45,321 bases of DNA from Spirulina sp. SIO3F2 (GCA_010672165.1 JAAHHN010000027.1:1-45321), one strand, 5' to 3'. Positions 17,544-26,324 are shown, numbered from the stretch's first letter. Program-made: numbers and translations. The notes: generated by a model from the letters alone, not told the origin.

Positions 17544-18317
17544 TTGATCTCCCCTATGAAAGCTATTACTGGATTTATTGTTAAGCGCCTAGAACAGGCA
17601 GTTCCCTTTATCGAAAGTCTTGTACCGAAATATTCCCAGGTGGGAGAGTCTGTTTTTTTCACGCCTGAACAATTTCCTTGGTCGAAAACCCTTGAAGCTA
17701 ACTGGCAAGTGATCCGTCGAGAACTCGATCAGGTTCTTGAAGACGTTGATGCGCTGCCCAATTTTCAAGATATTTCAAAGCGGCAGTACCGGATTGCCAA
17801 CGACGATCGCTGGAAAACCTACTTCTTTTGGGCCTTTGGTTTCCGGGCAGAATCAAATTGCCAGCGCTGTCCGGAAACAACTAAGCTCCTTGAACAAATT
17901 CCGGGCTTAAAAGTTGCGTTTTTCTCTATCCTGGCTCCTGGCAAACATATTCCCCGTCATCGTGGTAAGCATAAAGGTCTAATTCGCTATCATCTCGGTT
18001 TGAAAGTACCAGAACCCCGCGAACAATGCCGCATCCAAGTGGATGAGCAGACTGCCCATTGGGAGGAAGGTAAGAGCTTGATTTTTGATGATACTTACTA
18101 TCATCAGGTCTGGAACGATACGGATGGTTATCGCGCAGTGCTCTTTCTAGATATCATCCGCCCGATGCGTTTCCCGATGTCGTTTGTGAATTGGCTTGTT
18201 TGTACTCTGGTTGCTGCCTCGCCAATTGTGCAAGACGCCAAAACAAACCATTTGGCTTGGGAGAAACGGTTTAAAGAACAAACAAAGCAACGGTCAGCAG
18301 ATTCTTTAGTAGTTTAG
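17544..18317 (+). CDS. aspartyl/asparaginyl beta-hydroxylase family protein
   Basis: A 257-residue protein of the Asp/Asn hydroxylase family (2-oxoglutarate, Fe(II)-dependent, double-stranded beta-helix). The likely iron ligands are His in IPRHRGKHKG and His in FDDTYYHQVWN, with RAVLFLDIIRP as the closing strand containing the Arg expected to bind 2-oxoglutarate. LKVAFFSILAPGKHIP and IRYHLGLKVP are typical neighbours. The C-terminal SFVNWLVCTLVAASPIV is hydrophobic and may touch the membrane. ATG at 17544 or the Met five codons later could start it. The substrate is unknown; it could modify a protein, peptide or lipid-linked group. It stands alone between the NACHT gene and psb34. Confidence 0.85.
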   Translation: MISPMKAITGFIVKRLEQAVPFIESLVPKYSQVGESVFFTPEQFPWSKTLEANWQVIRRELDQVLEDVDALPNFQDISKRQYRIANDDRWKTYFFWAFGFRAESNCQRCPETTKLLEQIPGLKVAFFSILAPGKHIPRHRGKHKGLIRYHLGLKVPEPREQCRIQVDEQTAHWEEGKSLIFDDTYYHQVWNDTDGYRAVLFLDIIRPMRFPMSFVNWLVCTLVAASPIVQDAKTNHLAWEKRFKEQTKQRSADSLVV

Positions 18318-18493
18318 AGCAAAGTAGGGCGTTGCTGAATTCTGAATGGATTGAGTGATATGAAAAACGAATCTAGTGCATTTGCAGCACGCAAGTATCA
18401 GGGTTCCCAATCTTGTTTCAGCACCGCCAAAAGGAGCATTGGGGATTTTTTCTGTCAATGAAAGCAGAGCTAAGATTACTGCTATCCAATCTA

Positions 18494-18523
18494 ATCAAAA
18501 AAAGTGGCCGAGTATCGGCCACT
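18494..18523 (-). terminator. rho-independent terminator for psb34
   Basis: A 9-bp perfect stem (AGTGGCCGA / TCGGCCACT, 18503-18523) with a 3-base loop, followed on the minus strand by a run of seven T. It points the right way to end psb34 transcription but lies about 170 bases beyond the stop because MITE copy 3 sits between. Confidence 0.8.
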
Positions 18524-18547
18524 CTACAAACACCAAACAGTCAATTC

Positions 18548-18679
18548 CTAGGGCATATCGTCCGTTAAAACCAGAAGCCTTACGGAACAAGCGATAGAGC
18601 GCCCGACCCAAAAAACAGAGAGAGGGGCTGTAAGTCAGTCATAGCAAGAGTCTGAGATCTAACTGACGACAGCCCCTAG
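18548..18679 (+). mobile_element. MITE-like element, copy 3 (intact, CTAG on both sides)
   Basis: A 132-bp element flanked by CTAG at both ends (18548-18551, 18676-18679). The left end GGCATATCGTCCGTT and the complement of the right end, GGGCTGTCGTCAGTT, form imperfect inverted repeats. The right half is a long stem (aggggctgtaagtcagt pairing with actgacgacagcccct). Interior blocks match copies 2 and 4. It lies between the psb34 stop (18696) and the psb34 terminator. No ORF inside. Confidence 0.8.
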
Positions 18680-18695
18680 TTAAACCAGCGGTTTG

Positions 18696-18875
18696 CTAAA
18701 CGCTTGCAGTCACAGAGAATGCAACAAAAACAATGCCGCTGACCAGCGTTAATGCCAACGCGCCCCAGATTACGTAGTTGCGCTTTTCAGTGGCCGTTGG
18801 TGGTTCAGCCACGTAGACTTCCGGCTCGATCGCGAAGTTATTGAGGCGGCCCCCCTCTTCTTTGGTATATGGCAT
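18696..18875 (-). CDS. psb34: photosystem II assembly protein Psb34
   Basis: A 59-residue protein starting MPYTKEEGGRLNNFAIEP with one membrane helix (NYVIWGALALTLVSGIVFVA) near the C-terminus, the pattern of Psb34 (Synechocystis ssl1498 type). Psb34 is a small thylakoid protein that binds photosystem II assembly intermediates containing CP47 and is related at its N-terminus to high-light-inducible proteins. The ATG at 18875 is chosen over an upstream Met (18956) because it gives the family N-terminus and has a good ribosome site (AAGGAATTG). It is transcribed divergently from the methyltransferase gene. Confidence 0.9.
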   Translation of the reverse strand: MPYTKEEGGRLNNFAIEPEVYVAEPPTATEKRNYVIWGALALTLVSGIVFVAFSVTASV

Positions 18876-18954
18876 TTTTATCAATTCCTTTTTATTAATG
18901 GCGGCAAGCCTCGACCCAGACTGGTTAAGCTGTCTGAGTGGACTCGTAGATTTC

Positions 18955-18983
18955 ATTATGTCACATTTTTAATATTCTGTTAC
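18955..18983 (-). promoter_or_regulatory. psb34: possible psb34 promoter
   Basis: On the minus strand, GTAACA (18978-18983) and CATAAT (18955-18960) are separated by 17 bases and lie about 80 bases before the psb34 ATG. Both hexamers are near-consensus (4/6 and 5/6). No experimental support. Confidence 0.35.
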
Positions 18984-19040
18984 ATTGGCAATACCAATCA
19001 CTCATTTCAACATTGCTGCTTTCCTGACTCCTAGACCGCT

Positions 19041-20087
19041 ATGGTTGACTTGCTGGCTAAACTTGCCTATCAAACCCTGCAACAAGGCAAAGGTGCTTTC
19101 GGTGTGGCCAATAAACAGCTCACAACTAACCTGCTTAACTTCTTCAACCCCGCTCGCCCCCGTCCCAAGACTGAACCCCTATCACCTCAGAGCCTTGTCC
19201 TGCTGCAACAACGGTTTGCCCAACTAATGGAATTAGACTGGCTTGACGCTGAAGCAGGCATTTACCCGACAGACTTATTGTTTGATAGTCCTTGGGGTGA
19301 TTTTCTGCGGTATTATCCAGACTTCTTGCTGGATTTGCCCAACAGCTGGGCGCGATCGCAAAATAAGCAGTATCAAGACTTTGCGCCAAACCTTAAGACT
19401 GAGGGGTATCCCCGTTACTATCTACAGAATTTCCATCATCAGACCGATGGTTATCTTAGTGAACAGTCTGCCAATTTATACGATCTGCAAGTCGAACTCC
19501 TGTTTAATGGAGCAGCTGACCCGATGCGACGTCGCGTTTTGCCCCCGTTGAAAGCGCATCTAACGCAAGCCACTCAACCTACCCGAATTCTAGATGTTGC
19601 CTGTGGCACAGGGCGCACGCTTCGCATGATTCGAGGCATGCTCTCGGAAGCTGCCCTGTTCGGTATTGACCTCTCAGCAGCGTATTTACGTAAAGCAAAC
19701 CAGCTCCTCTCTGAACTCCCTGGTGAGTTGCCACAATTGGTGCAAGCTAATGCTGAGGAAATCCCCTATGTAGCGCATTATTTTGACGCGATTACCAGTG
19801 TGTTTCTTTTTCATGAGTTGCCTGCGGGCGTGCGGCAAACTGTAATTGAGGAATGCTGTCGTGTTCTGAAGCCCGGTGGTATCTTCATCATCTGCGATTC
19901 GATCCAAGAGGGCGATACACCTGAGTTTTCAGCGAACCTGAAGAACTTTCCGGTTCTGTTCCACGAACCCTATTACCGGCATTACATTACAGATGATATT
20001 GAAGGGCACTTGACTCAGGCTGGCTTTGGTGAAATTGAGATACAAATTCATTTTATGAGTAAGTATTGGATCGCCAAGAAGTCTTAA
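19041..20087 (+). CDS. class I SAM-dependent methyltransferase
   Basis: A 348-residue protein with a Rossmann methyltransferase domain in its C-terminal half: motif I ILDVACGTGRTL (about residues 183-194), acidic loop FGIDLSAAYL, QANAEEIPY and FDAITSVFLFHELP, then CCRVLKPGGIFIICD. This is the UbiE/MenG-like small-molecule subtype. The N-terminal ~150 residues (MVDLLAKLAYQTLQQGKGAF...) are a helical extension seen in a cyanobacterial subfamily. No membrane segment. Substrate unknown. It runs divergently from psb34 and convergently with the SLBB fragment, whose stop lies seven bases away. Confidence 0.85.
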   Translation: MVDLLAKLAYQTLQQGKGAFGVANKQLTTNLLNFFNPARPRPKTEPLSPQSLVLLQQRFAQLMELDWLDAEAGIYPTDLLFDSPWGDFLRYYPDFLLDLPNSWARSQNKQYQDFAPNLKTEGYPRYYLQNFHHQTDGYLSEQSANLYDLQVELLFNGAADPMRRRVLPPLKAHLTQATQPTRILDVACGTGRTLRMIRGMLSEAALFGIDLSAAYLRKANQLLSELPGELPQLVQANAEEIPYVAHYFDAITSVFLFHELPAGVRQTVIEECCRVLKPGGIFIICDSIQEGDTPEFSANLKNFPVLFHEPYYRHYITDDIEGHLTQAGFGEIEIQIHFMSKYWIAKKS

Positions 20088-20094
20088 CCCGTGT

Positions 20095-20442
20095 CTACTG
20101 TGGCTGTACCACGTTGTAAGCACCGGGTCGTCTCACTTCGCCGACAACCGCCACGGTACGACTAGCGGTTACATCCGCAGCAAAGTCCAGCAGCGCCAGC
20201 TTCCGTATCTCGCGTAGGTTAATCGTTGGAGCCATGGGTACAAACACCATATCGCCATCCCGCAGGCTGAGGTCGGTCTCCCCTAAATCCCCATTAGGTT
20301 CGGGTAATTTGGGAGCAGGGAATGTTGCCCCAGGTTTGTTTTTTTCGAGAGTGGGGATCTGCGCGATAGCAGGGGTGTTGAGGAGGACAAGCCAGGGGAT
20401 CAACAGTCCGCTGAGAGATGTCCGAAACAGGGGGATGAGCAT
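20095..20442 (-). CDS. truncated SLBB/polysaccharide-export-type protein
   Basis: 115 residues with a signal peptide (hydrophobic stretch ending NTPAIAQ). After a Pro-rich linker come LSLRDGDMVFVP and the first strands of an SLBB motif, TVAVVGEVRRPGAYNV. In intact Wza-like export proteins the SLBB domain continues for tens of residues (typically a GTTLLEALALAGG-type helix); here TAG stops it right after AYNVVQPQ. The remaining piece is probably a remnant or a short secreted domain. It ends seven bases from the methyltransferase stop and lies downstream of the giant EF-hand gene on the opposite-facing side of a short gap. Confidence 0.6.
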   Translation of the reverse strand: MLIPLFRTSLSGLLIPWLVLLNTPAIAQIPTLEKNKPGATFPAPKLPEPNGDLGETDLSLRDGDMVFVPMAPTINLREIRKLALLDFAADVTASRTVAVVGEVRRPGAYNVVQPQ

Positions 20443-20528
20443 GATGGAGGGATGAGCCGAGTAGCAATTCTCATTGCAGTTTAACCAGGCTACTCCGGAT
20501 TCTGAAGAAGCCCTGATCAGGTGAGCAA

Positions 20529-23500
20529 CTACGCAAAAGCCTCTGAACTCAAAAAGCGATATTGTTGCGCTTCTTGACTATCAATCCCCTGAACTTCAAT
20601 GATTTTGCCCTGCGTATAATAGTCCGCAGCCCGCCGTAATGCGTTTGGCTTAACATCAGCCAATGAATGCGTCCAAGAATAATCTGTATTGGCAACGGAG
20701 GCTAGAATCAGCTCACGACTAGTTCCGGCCCCAAGCGTTTCATGCTGAACTACAAAGCTTGCATTGAGCCAGTGATGATCCCCATGAATCAGAGATGCTG
20801 TTGAGTTCTGATAATTCCGGAGATCAATATCCACTCGATAAAGACCGGCGATACCCATTGCGGCATACAGCGTCCGCCGCCCAGATGAAAATAAAGGGGA
20901 ATATCCCATTCTTAAGTCGGTTGAATCATTGCCTGCATAGGAAAACTGGGTTGGGCGATAGACGATATCGCAGACTTTAGTGCAGTTCCTTGTGTGAAAC
21001 GCAGTGTGATGATAGGCATACATCGAAAACCCATCAACCATAAACACAGTTTCTCCATCCGTTGCCAAGCGACGAACTTTACGATACGGACTATTAGAAT
21101 CAGTTGTAGAATAATACCCACTATCCAGACCTGGTGGTGTAGTAGTTGGCGAGAATGAAGCATGTTCAATTGTCGGATTCGCTTGAGCGATCGGCCAGCG
21201 CACAATCCTGCAAGATTGACCATTGAGATCAGCGACAATAGCATGAACCATCCCATCATTCGTCAGACAACAGCTATGAATGTATTCACGTCCAAATGGC
21301 CAATTAGGAAAGATGGGATGTATTTGTTGAGGATTGTTACGAGAAATCTTGACACTTGTTGTTGCCCCGCTATTCGGTATGCCACCCAAGAAATACAAGT
21401 AATTGGCATCATGTAACATACAGGTTGCATGGGGATCAAAAGCCCTCATCTGGTTACGTCCAAATGTAGGATCATTTGCATAAAAATCTACTGCTTTCAC
21501 CTGGAAATTCTTGGCATGAATTTTGTAGATGTTAGAACGATTTTGAGCCCTGTTCAGCAAAGGAACTGCATAGTAGAACCGATTATCTGCTTCATTCAGT
21601 AAATAGCCCCCAGGCCGCATGACTTGATTGGTGTATTCCTGAACAGGCGTCGGCGGCGGTTTCTTCGTTAGCGCAATAATTAATTGCACCAGTGCGACGA
21701 TAGCACCAGCCGCAGCAACAAGCCAACCCACTGGACCAGCCCAAGCCGCACTGGCCATAACACCAACCATCGCCACTACTCCACCCAGCGCAACTGCTGC
21801 GTTGAGAAAACCAAAAATCTTCCCTTCTGTATCGTTTTTCTTAAAAGCATCTACTAACTGATAAGCAGCAACCCCAAAGGCCACAATCGATGCGGCTAAA
21901 CCAATCCCCGCTGCAATCCTAGAAATCAATGTTAGATTTCTGCCAAAGATGGTATTGAAAGATTGAGCTGCCCCTTGAGCACTGCGTAATGCACTCTGGA
22001 TGGCTCGATAGAAGCCGGAAAAATTGGTTAGGAAACGTTGTAAATATGAAGTTCCCTCTATTGTTAGATTTAGTAAGTTCTCTAACTGGGGCGCAATACG
22101 ATGAAGGATCATCACAGAGAAGTTATTGAGACCTTGAATTGACTCGTTCGCCGCATTTGCTAGAAACGCTGAAGCAATCGAGCCAAAATCGATTCGACCA
22201 AGAATCGCTGTGTCACCACCAGCAATCATATCTGTACTAAGTTTGCCAATACCAAAACAGACGGCAATAAACTCAAAAAATAGCGCCCCTTTTGGACTAT
22301 TGAATATATAAGGTGCACTCCGTTGCAGTGCTGTCCTAAAACGTGAAGAGCCGATAGGTTCGTTTTGAACTATTGCTGGATCAAGATGTAGCTTGACCGA
22401 AAGCATCCACTTATTACCAAAGCTTAGACCTGAACCTCTTACACTATTGGCATTACTCCTATCAAGTTGTTCTTCAACTTCGTGCAGTATTGCTGTCAGC
22501 TCATTCGAGTTTTGGACTCTGAGTTGATTGATTATTGCATCAAAGATTTCAATGTCTTTTGGGGATTCTGTAGAGATGACAACATGGCGAGATTGTAACA
22601 AGATTAGGTCTGAGAGAAATAGCTCTTGAACCTCTTTGGCATAGGTACGACCAGTTGTATATGGTGCAAGCAACTCCAACTTGGTCACAACTGATTTTAT
22701 TTTTCTCGCTGCCGCTTGTGCGGCATCCCCCCCTTGAAGATTGTGCATATCCCGAAGGAATTTATGCCGACCATCATTACCTTGTGCATACTGCCCTCGA
22801 CCCATATAGTAGTTGTAATATTCTAGAGCCCATTTTTCTGAGCCATCGTTAATATAGGCGTTAAGTCGCTGACCCTGGGCATTCTCTAAGTAGGCAATCC
22901 GGTATAACTGATTAAACAGTTCTCCAAACTCATGGGACTTATGATCATTGGCATCTAGATAATTGACCTTACACATGTCCCAGGTACGAACGGCTTCTTT
23001 ATCTACCTCTCTTTTACTATTCTGAACACCATCCGCCACAACTTGAGCACAGTATCGCTTAGACATCTCAGTATATAAAGGCTTATACTTAGATCCAGTT
23101 CTGATCGCTTCAACTTGGGGATTATTTAAATGGGGATCAGGTTGCAAGCCAAATTTATCCCGCCATTTGTTCTCCAAGCTCTTCTTAAGGTTGTTGATAT
23201 GATATTCCCCTGCTTTGATCTGGGCATTATCGACCCAGATGCGACGCCCATCCTGTTGCGTGCGCTCACCCCAGGTATCAATCGAGTCGAGGTCTGTGAC
23301 GGATAGATTAGACTGGGGTCGATACCGTCGTCGTATTTCTGGGCCAACGAAATGCCCCATGTTGGGCATTTGCCCTTGGAGGTCTTGAATAGAAATCTGC
23401 TGATCGTGGTCTCGATCTAACCGCAAGAACACTTCATTGACTATGTTGTAGGCCATATCTTGCGGTGTATTCGCCCTGATTAATACCGTCAGAAGCTCTT

Positions 23501-24428
23501 GGCGATCGATCATGCCGTTGCGGTTAGCATCTGTCCCCTGTAGAACCTGATTAAAGTTGGTAAAGTACTCCTGCACCAATTGTTCAACCAGGGGAGCAAT
23601 GTTGTTTTGGACGTAAGGCGCTTGGGTTTGGATGTCGTGGATCGAGATGCGTTGATCATGGTTGCGATCGAGCTGACGGAATATTTCATCAACCATCGCG
23701 ATCGCAACATGTTGAGGCGTCCCAGCTTGGAGTAAGACTGTAATCAGTTCTTGTCGATCGACCGCACCATCCTGATTGAGATCTGAACCCTGCAAGAACC
23801 CACCAAAATTATTGGTATAGGCCTGCACCATTTGGTTGACTGTATTTTGTAGCCGTGGATCCAATTGACCACTGGGCTGCATTTGTTGGCTGGTAAAGAC
23901 ATTACCGATCTGAGCCCCCATATGGGGCATTTGACCCTGAACCTCTTCAATGGAAATGAAGCCGTCCTGATTGCGATCGAGCCGCTGGAAAATGCCATTG
24001 ACCATCTCATTGGCGATGTGCCAAGGAGTCTGAGCGGCTACCAAGACATTTAACACCTCTTGACGATCAAGCCGACGGTCGCGATTGGCATCTGTTCCTT
24101 GTAGAACTTGTTCAAAATAGTTGATATAGTCCTGAATCATCTGCTCGACAAGTGGTGCAATTTGATTCTGCATATGGGGGACTTGACCTTGTACATCTTC
24201 AAGCGAAAGACGGCCATCACGATTTCTATCGAGCTGACCAAATACCCCCTCAACCATCTCAATCGCAATATGGTACGGCGTATTCGCTTGCATCAAGACG
24301 TTGGTCAGTTCTTGGCGATCAACACTACCATCGTGATTTAGATCAGACGCTTGTAAAAAGCCACCAAAGTTGTTCGTATACGCTTGAACCATCTGGTTGA
24401 CAGTGGATTGGAGTTGTGGACTTAACAT
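20529..24428 (-). CDS. giant EF-hand protein with hydrophobic helices and propeller-like C-terminus
   Basis: About 1299 residues from ATG at 24428 (AGGA eleven bases before it; a TTG 21 bases upstream is less likely). Residues 29-349 hold eight EF-hand loops (29-40, 67-78, 113-124, 151-162, 216-227, 254-265, 300-311, 338-349), arranged as an A-B-A'-B' duplication of ~187 residues. Several loops lack the Gly6 or have Asp at position 12. A large helical region follows (about 360-830), then two strongly hydrophobic blocks (about 833-858 and 873-922, the second Gly/Ala-rich). The final ~375 residues show short beta-type repeats (YLYFLGG, GMVHAIVAD, ETVFMVDG, RTLYAAMG) suggesting a propeller. No signal peptide is visible. 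The layout suggests calcium-controlled membrane insertion or a toxin-like role, but this is inference. Confidence 0.85.
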   Translation of the reverse strand: MLSPQLQSTVNQMVQAYTNNFGGFLQASDLNHDGSVDRQELTNVLMQANTPYHIAIEMVEGVFGQLDRNRDGRLSLEDVQGQVPHMQNQIAPLVEQMIQDYINYFEQVLQGTDANRDRRLDRQEVLNVLVAAQTPWHIANEMVNGIFQRLDRNQDGFISIEEVQGQMPHMGAQIGNVFTSQQMQPSGQLDPRLQNTVNQMVQAYTNNFGGFLQGSDLNQDGAVDRQELITVLLQAGTPQHVAIAMVDEIFRQLDRNHDQRISIHDIQTQAPYVQNNIAPLVEQLVQEYFTNFNQVLQGTDANRNGMIDRQELLTVLIRANTPQDMAYNIVNEVFLRLDRDHDQQISIQDLQGQMPNMGHFVGPEIRRRYRPQSNLSVTDLDSIDTWGERTQQDGRRIWVDNAQIKAGEYHINNLKKSLENKWRDKFGLQPDPHLNNPQVEAIRTGSKYKPLYTEMSKRYCAQVVADGVQNSKREVDKEAVRTWDMCKVNYLDANDHKSHEFGELFNQLYRIAYLENAQGQRLNAYINDGSEKWALEYYNYYMGRGQYAQGNDGRHKFLRDMHNLQGGDAAQAAARKIKSVVTKLELLAPYTTGRTYAKEVQELFLSDLILLQSRHVVISTESPKDIEIFDAIINQLRVQNSNELTAILHEVEEQLDRSNANSVRGSGLSFGNKWMLSVKLHLDPAIVQNEPIGSSRFRTALQRSAPYIFNSPKGALFFEFIAVCFGIGKLSTDMIAGGDTAILGRIDFGSIASAFLANAANESIQGLNNFSVMILHRIAPQLENLLNLTIEGTSYLQRFLTNFSGFYRAIQSALRSAQGAAQSFNTIFGRNLTLISRIAAGIGLAASIVAFGVAAYQLVDAFKKNDTEGKIFGFLNAAVALGGVVAMVGVMASAAWAGPVGWLVAAAGAIVALVQLIIALTKKPPPTPVQEYTNQVMRPGGYLLNEADNRFYYAVPLLNRAQNRSNIYKIHAKNFQVKAVDFYANDPTFGRNQMRAFDPHATCMLHDANYLYFLGGIPNSGATTSVKISRNNPQQIHPIFPNWPFGREYIHSCCLTNDGMVHAIVADLNGQSCRIVRWPIAQANPTIEHASFSPTTTPPGLDSGYYSTTDSNSPYRKVRRLATDGETVFMVDGFSMYAYHHTAFHTRNCTKVCDIVYRPTQFSYAGNDSTDLRMGYSPLFSSGRRTLYAAMGIAGLYRVDIDLRNYQNSTASLIHGDHHWLNASFVVQHETLGAGTSRELILASVANTDYSWTHSLADVKPNALRRAADYYTQGKIIEVQGIDSQEAQQYRFLSSEAFA

Positions 24429-25101
24429 AAGTGAAAATATCCTAAACAAGAGGAAACAATTAAAATTTTACTGGGCACTGAATTTATCACAGAACGTATG
24501 GGCAAGCTTGAGCCTGACAATTAAATTCAATAACCGCAATAAATATTAACAAAAGCAGTTCGATTAAGAGGAGATTAAGAACAGAATATTCTTGCTCCAA
24601 TAATTTAAGGGGTCGTGTGGTTTCTCAAGTAAACACTAGAGCCATTGATTTTTTGTTAAATTGACTATTACGACTAAGATGCAAGACAGAACCCGTATTC
24701 TAGTTCTATACAGCCATATATAAAACGAGATTTTTTTCAAACATCTCGTAGTCAAAAATGAGAGATAAATACTGAAGCTGCGTAAACATTGCCCAAAACA
24801 AAGAACAGGTGAGATCTTGATATGAGAGAATAACTTTGCATTATTGGATTCCAGGAAAAATCTCAATCTTGTGTTATCTTTCTCATTATTGATGATATTG
24901 ATCATGACATATCTAAGACTCTCAAGTATTAGAGAATAAATACGTGGAGAGTCTAATAGCTTAAAATTCCAGATGATAGTTTAAGGCGTAAAGCTTGAGT
25001 TCAGGGAATGTTGAATAAATTCCTCAAAAGTACGCTATGCTCTTCTTAGCAATAACTCATGGCCGCTCAAAGGAGTATGGAATCACCACTAAACTGAACT
25101 C
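24429..25101. other. long A+T-rich intergenic region
   Basis: About 670 bases without a convincing gene between divergent neighbours. Visible structures: a 7-bp inverted repeat ACGAGAT/ATCTCGT (24725-24749), an 8-bp inverted repeat AGACTCTC/GAGAGTCT (24916-24954), and a tiny upstream ORF at 25077. The minus-strand open frame at 24636-24905 has atypical composition and is not called. Regulatory DNA or a small RNA is possible. Confidence 0.5.
25077..25097 (+). promoter_or_regulatory. six-codon upstream ORF (MESPLN) with strong ribosome site
   Basis: AAAGGAGT directly precedes ATG at 25077. The frame ends TGA at 25095-25097, four bases before the ATG of the next gene (25102). The Shine-Dalgarno is about 28 bases from that gene's ATG, too far to serve it directly. 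Translation of the gene may be coupled to this mini-ORF. Confidence 0.35.
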
Positions 25102-26232
25102 ATGAGTGAATTCCAATATTACGAATTCCAAGCGATCGATCGCCCCCTCACCGCCGCCGATAAGACCCATATTCAAAGCCTATTGAGCCGCGTTCGACCG
25201 ACTAAACATCGCGCTATCTTTACCTACAGCTACGGAGACTTTCGCAGCAATCCCATAGACCTGCTCGATCGCTGCTTTGACATCATGCTCTACGTCGCCA
25301 ACTTTGGCGTGCGTCAATTGATGATTCGTTTCCCAAAAGATCTGCTTGACTCTAAGCAATTTGCTCCCTATCTTGTTGATGACTTGCTCACCACCCAAAC
25401 AACAAAGAAATCAGTCATCTTAAAGATTAATCTGGTGTGTGAAGCCTATTACGACTGGATTACAGAAGAAAACGATTGGCTGGATGGTCTGGTGGAATTG
25501 CGTCAAGATATTTTAAATGGCGATTGGCGATCGCTCTATTTAGCATGGTTGCAAACGGCGTTTTCTGAAGAGGCTTACAGTTTAGATGAACAAACTGAAC
25601 CCCCCATCCCGCCCAATTTAGAGAAGAAATATTCCTCTGCCCTGAAGAACTTTGTGGAATTTTTCAAAATCGATGCCGACTTGATTGCTGCTGCTGCCAC
25701 CGAGAGTCTTGCTGTTGATACCAAACAACAACCTGAACCCCTCGCAGATTGGATTGCGGCATTGCCGGAAGCTGAGCGCAATACCTACCTGCTACGGGTT
25801 GTGCAAGGTGAAGCGCAGGTGGGCTTGGAACTCTTGCAACATCTGCGCCAACTGCATGGGGTGATGCAATATCCCCAGGGGTTTACCCAAGGAATCCGCA
25901 CCCTGGCTCAACTCCTTAAATTGGGTCAGCAACGGGCCAAAGCTCGCAAAGATGCGGAGAAAGTGGCGGCTAAACGGAAGCGCGATCGCTATCTCTCTGA
26001 AGAAATTGCACCTAACACGAAAACCCTCTGGCAGCAGATTACGCAATTGGTCGCCCGTAAAAATGTCAAAGCCTATGATGAGGCGGTCATCCATCTCACC
26101 GATCTCCAAGCGCTGGCTCAGCGGGAGCAAACCGTGATGGAGTTTAACGTACGGGTCACGGAACTGCGCGATCGCTATCCTACACTACGCGGTTTTCACG
26201 ATCGCCTTAAACGTGCCAAACTGCTTGAATAA
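25102..26232 (+). CDS. conserved hypothetical protein
   Basis: A 376-residue soluble protein. It opens with EFQYYEFQAIDRPLTAADK and TYSYGDFRSNPIDLLDRCFD, then LYVANFGVRQLMIRFPKDLLD, a pattern I remember from uncharacterised proteins in diverse bacteria, sometimes beside SWIM zinc-finger proteins. The C-terminal third is charged and helical (RAKARKDAEKVAAKRKRDR), probably coiled coil. No catalytic motif, signal peptide or membrane segment is evident. The next gene follows after ~90 bases containing small tandem duplications. Confidence 0.75.
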   Translation: MSEFQYYEFQAIDRPLTAADKTHIQSLLSRVRPTKHRAIFTYSYGDFRSNPIDLLDRCFDIMLYVANFGVRQLMIRFPKDLLDSKQFAPYLVDDLLTTQTTKKSVILKINLVCEAYYDWITEENDWLDGLVELRQDILNGDWRSLYLAWLQTAFSEEAYSLDEQTEPPIPPNLEKKYSSALKNFVEFFKIDADLIAAAATESLAVDTKQQPEPLADWIAALPEAERNTYLLRVVQGEAQVGLELLQHLRQLHGVMQYPQGFTQGIRTLAQLLKLGQQRAKARKDAEKVAAKRKRDRYLSEEIAPNTKTLWQQITQLVARKNVKAYDEAVIHLTDLQALAQREQTVMEFNVRVTELRDRYPTLRGFHDRLKRAKLLE

Positions 26233-26240
26233 GACATCGT

Positions 26241-26320
26241 TTGAATGGGGAATTGAATGGGGAATCACAATCAATGGCGAATGACAAGCTGGTAACTGTG
26301 AACTGATAACTGTGAACTGA
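26241..26320. repeat. two small tandem duplications in a spacer
   Basis: A 12-base unit TTGAATGGGGAA occurs twice in tandem at 26241-26264, and a 14-base unit TAACTGTGAACTGA twice at 26293-26320. Both copies of each are identical. They fill the gap before the hldE-like gene. Confidence 0.9.
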
Positions 26321-26324
26321 AGTG

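Noticed and set aside
24636-24905. Minus-strand open frame in the A+T-rich gap.
   Set aside because: Composition reflects A+T-rich DNA (Ile/Asn/Phe/Leu) and no motif is present.
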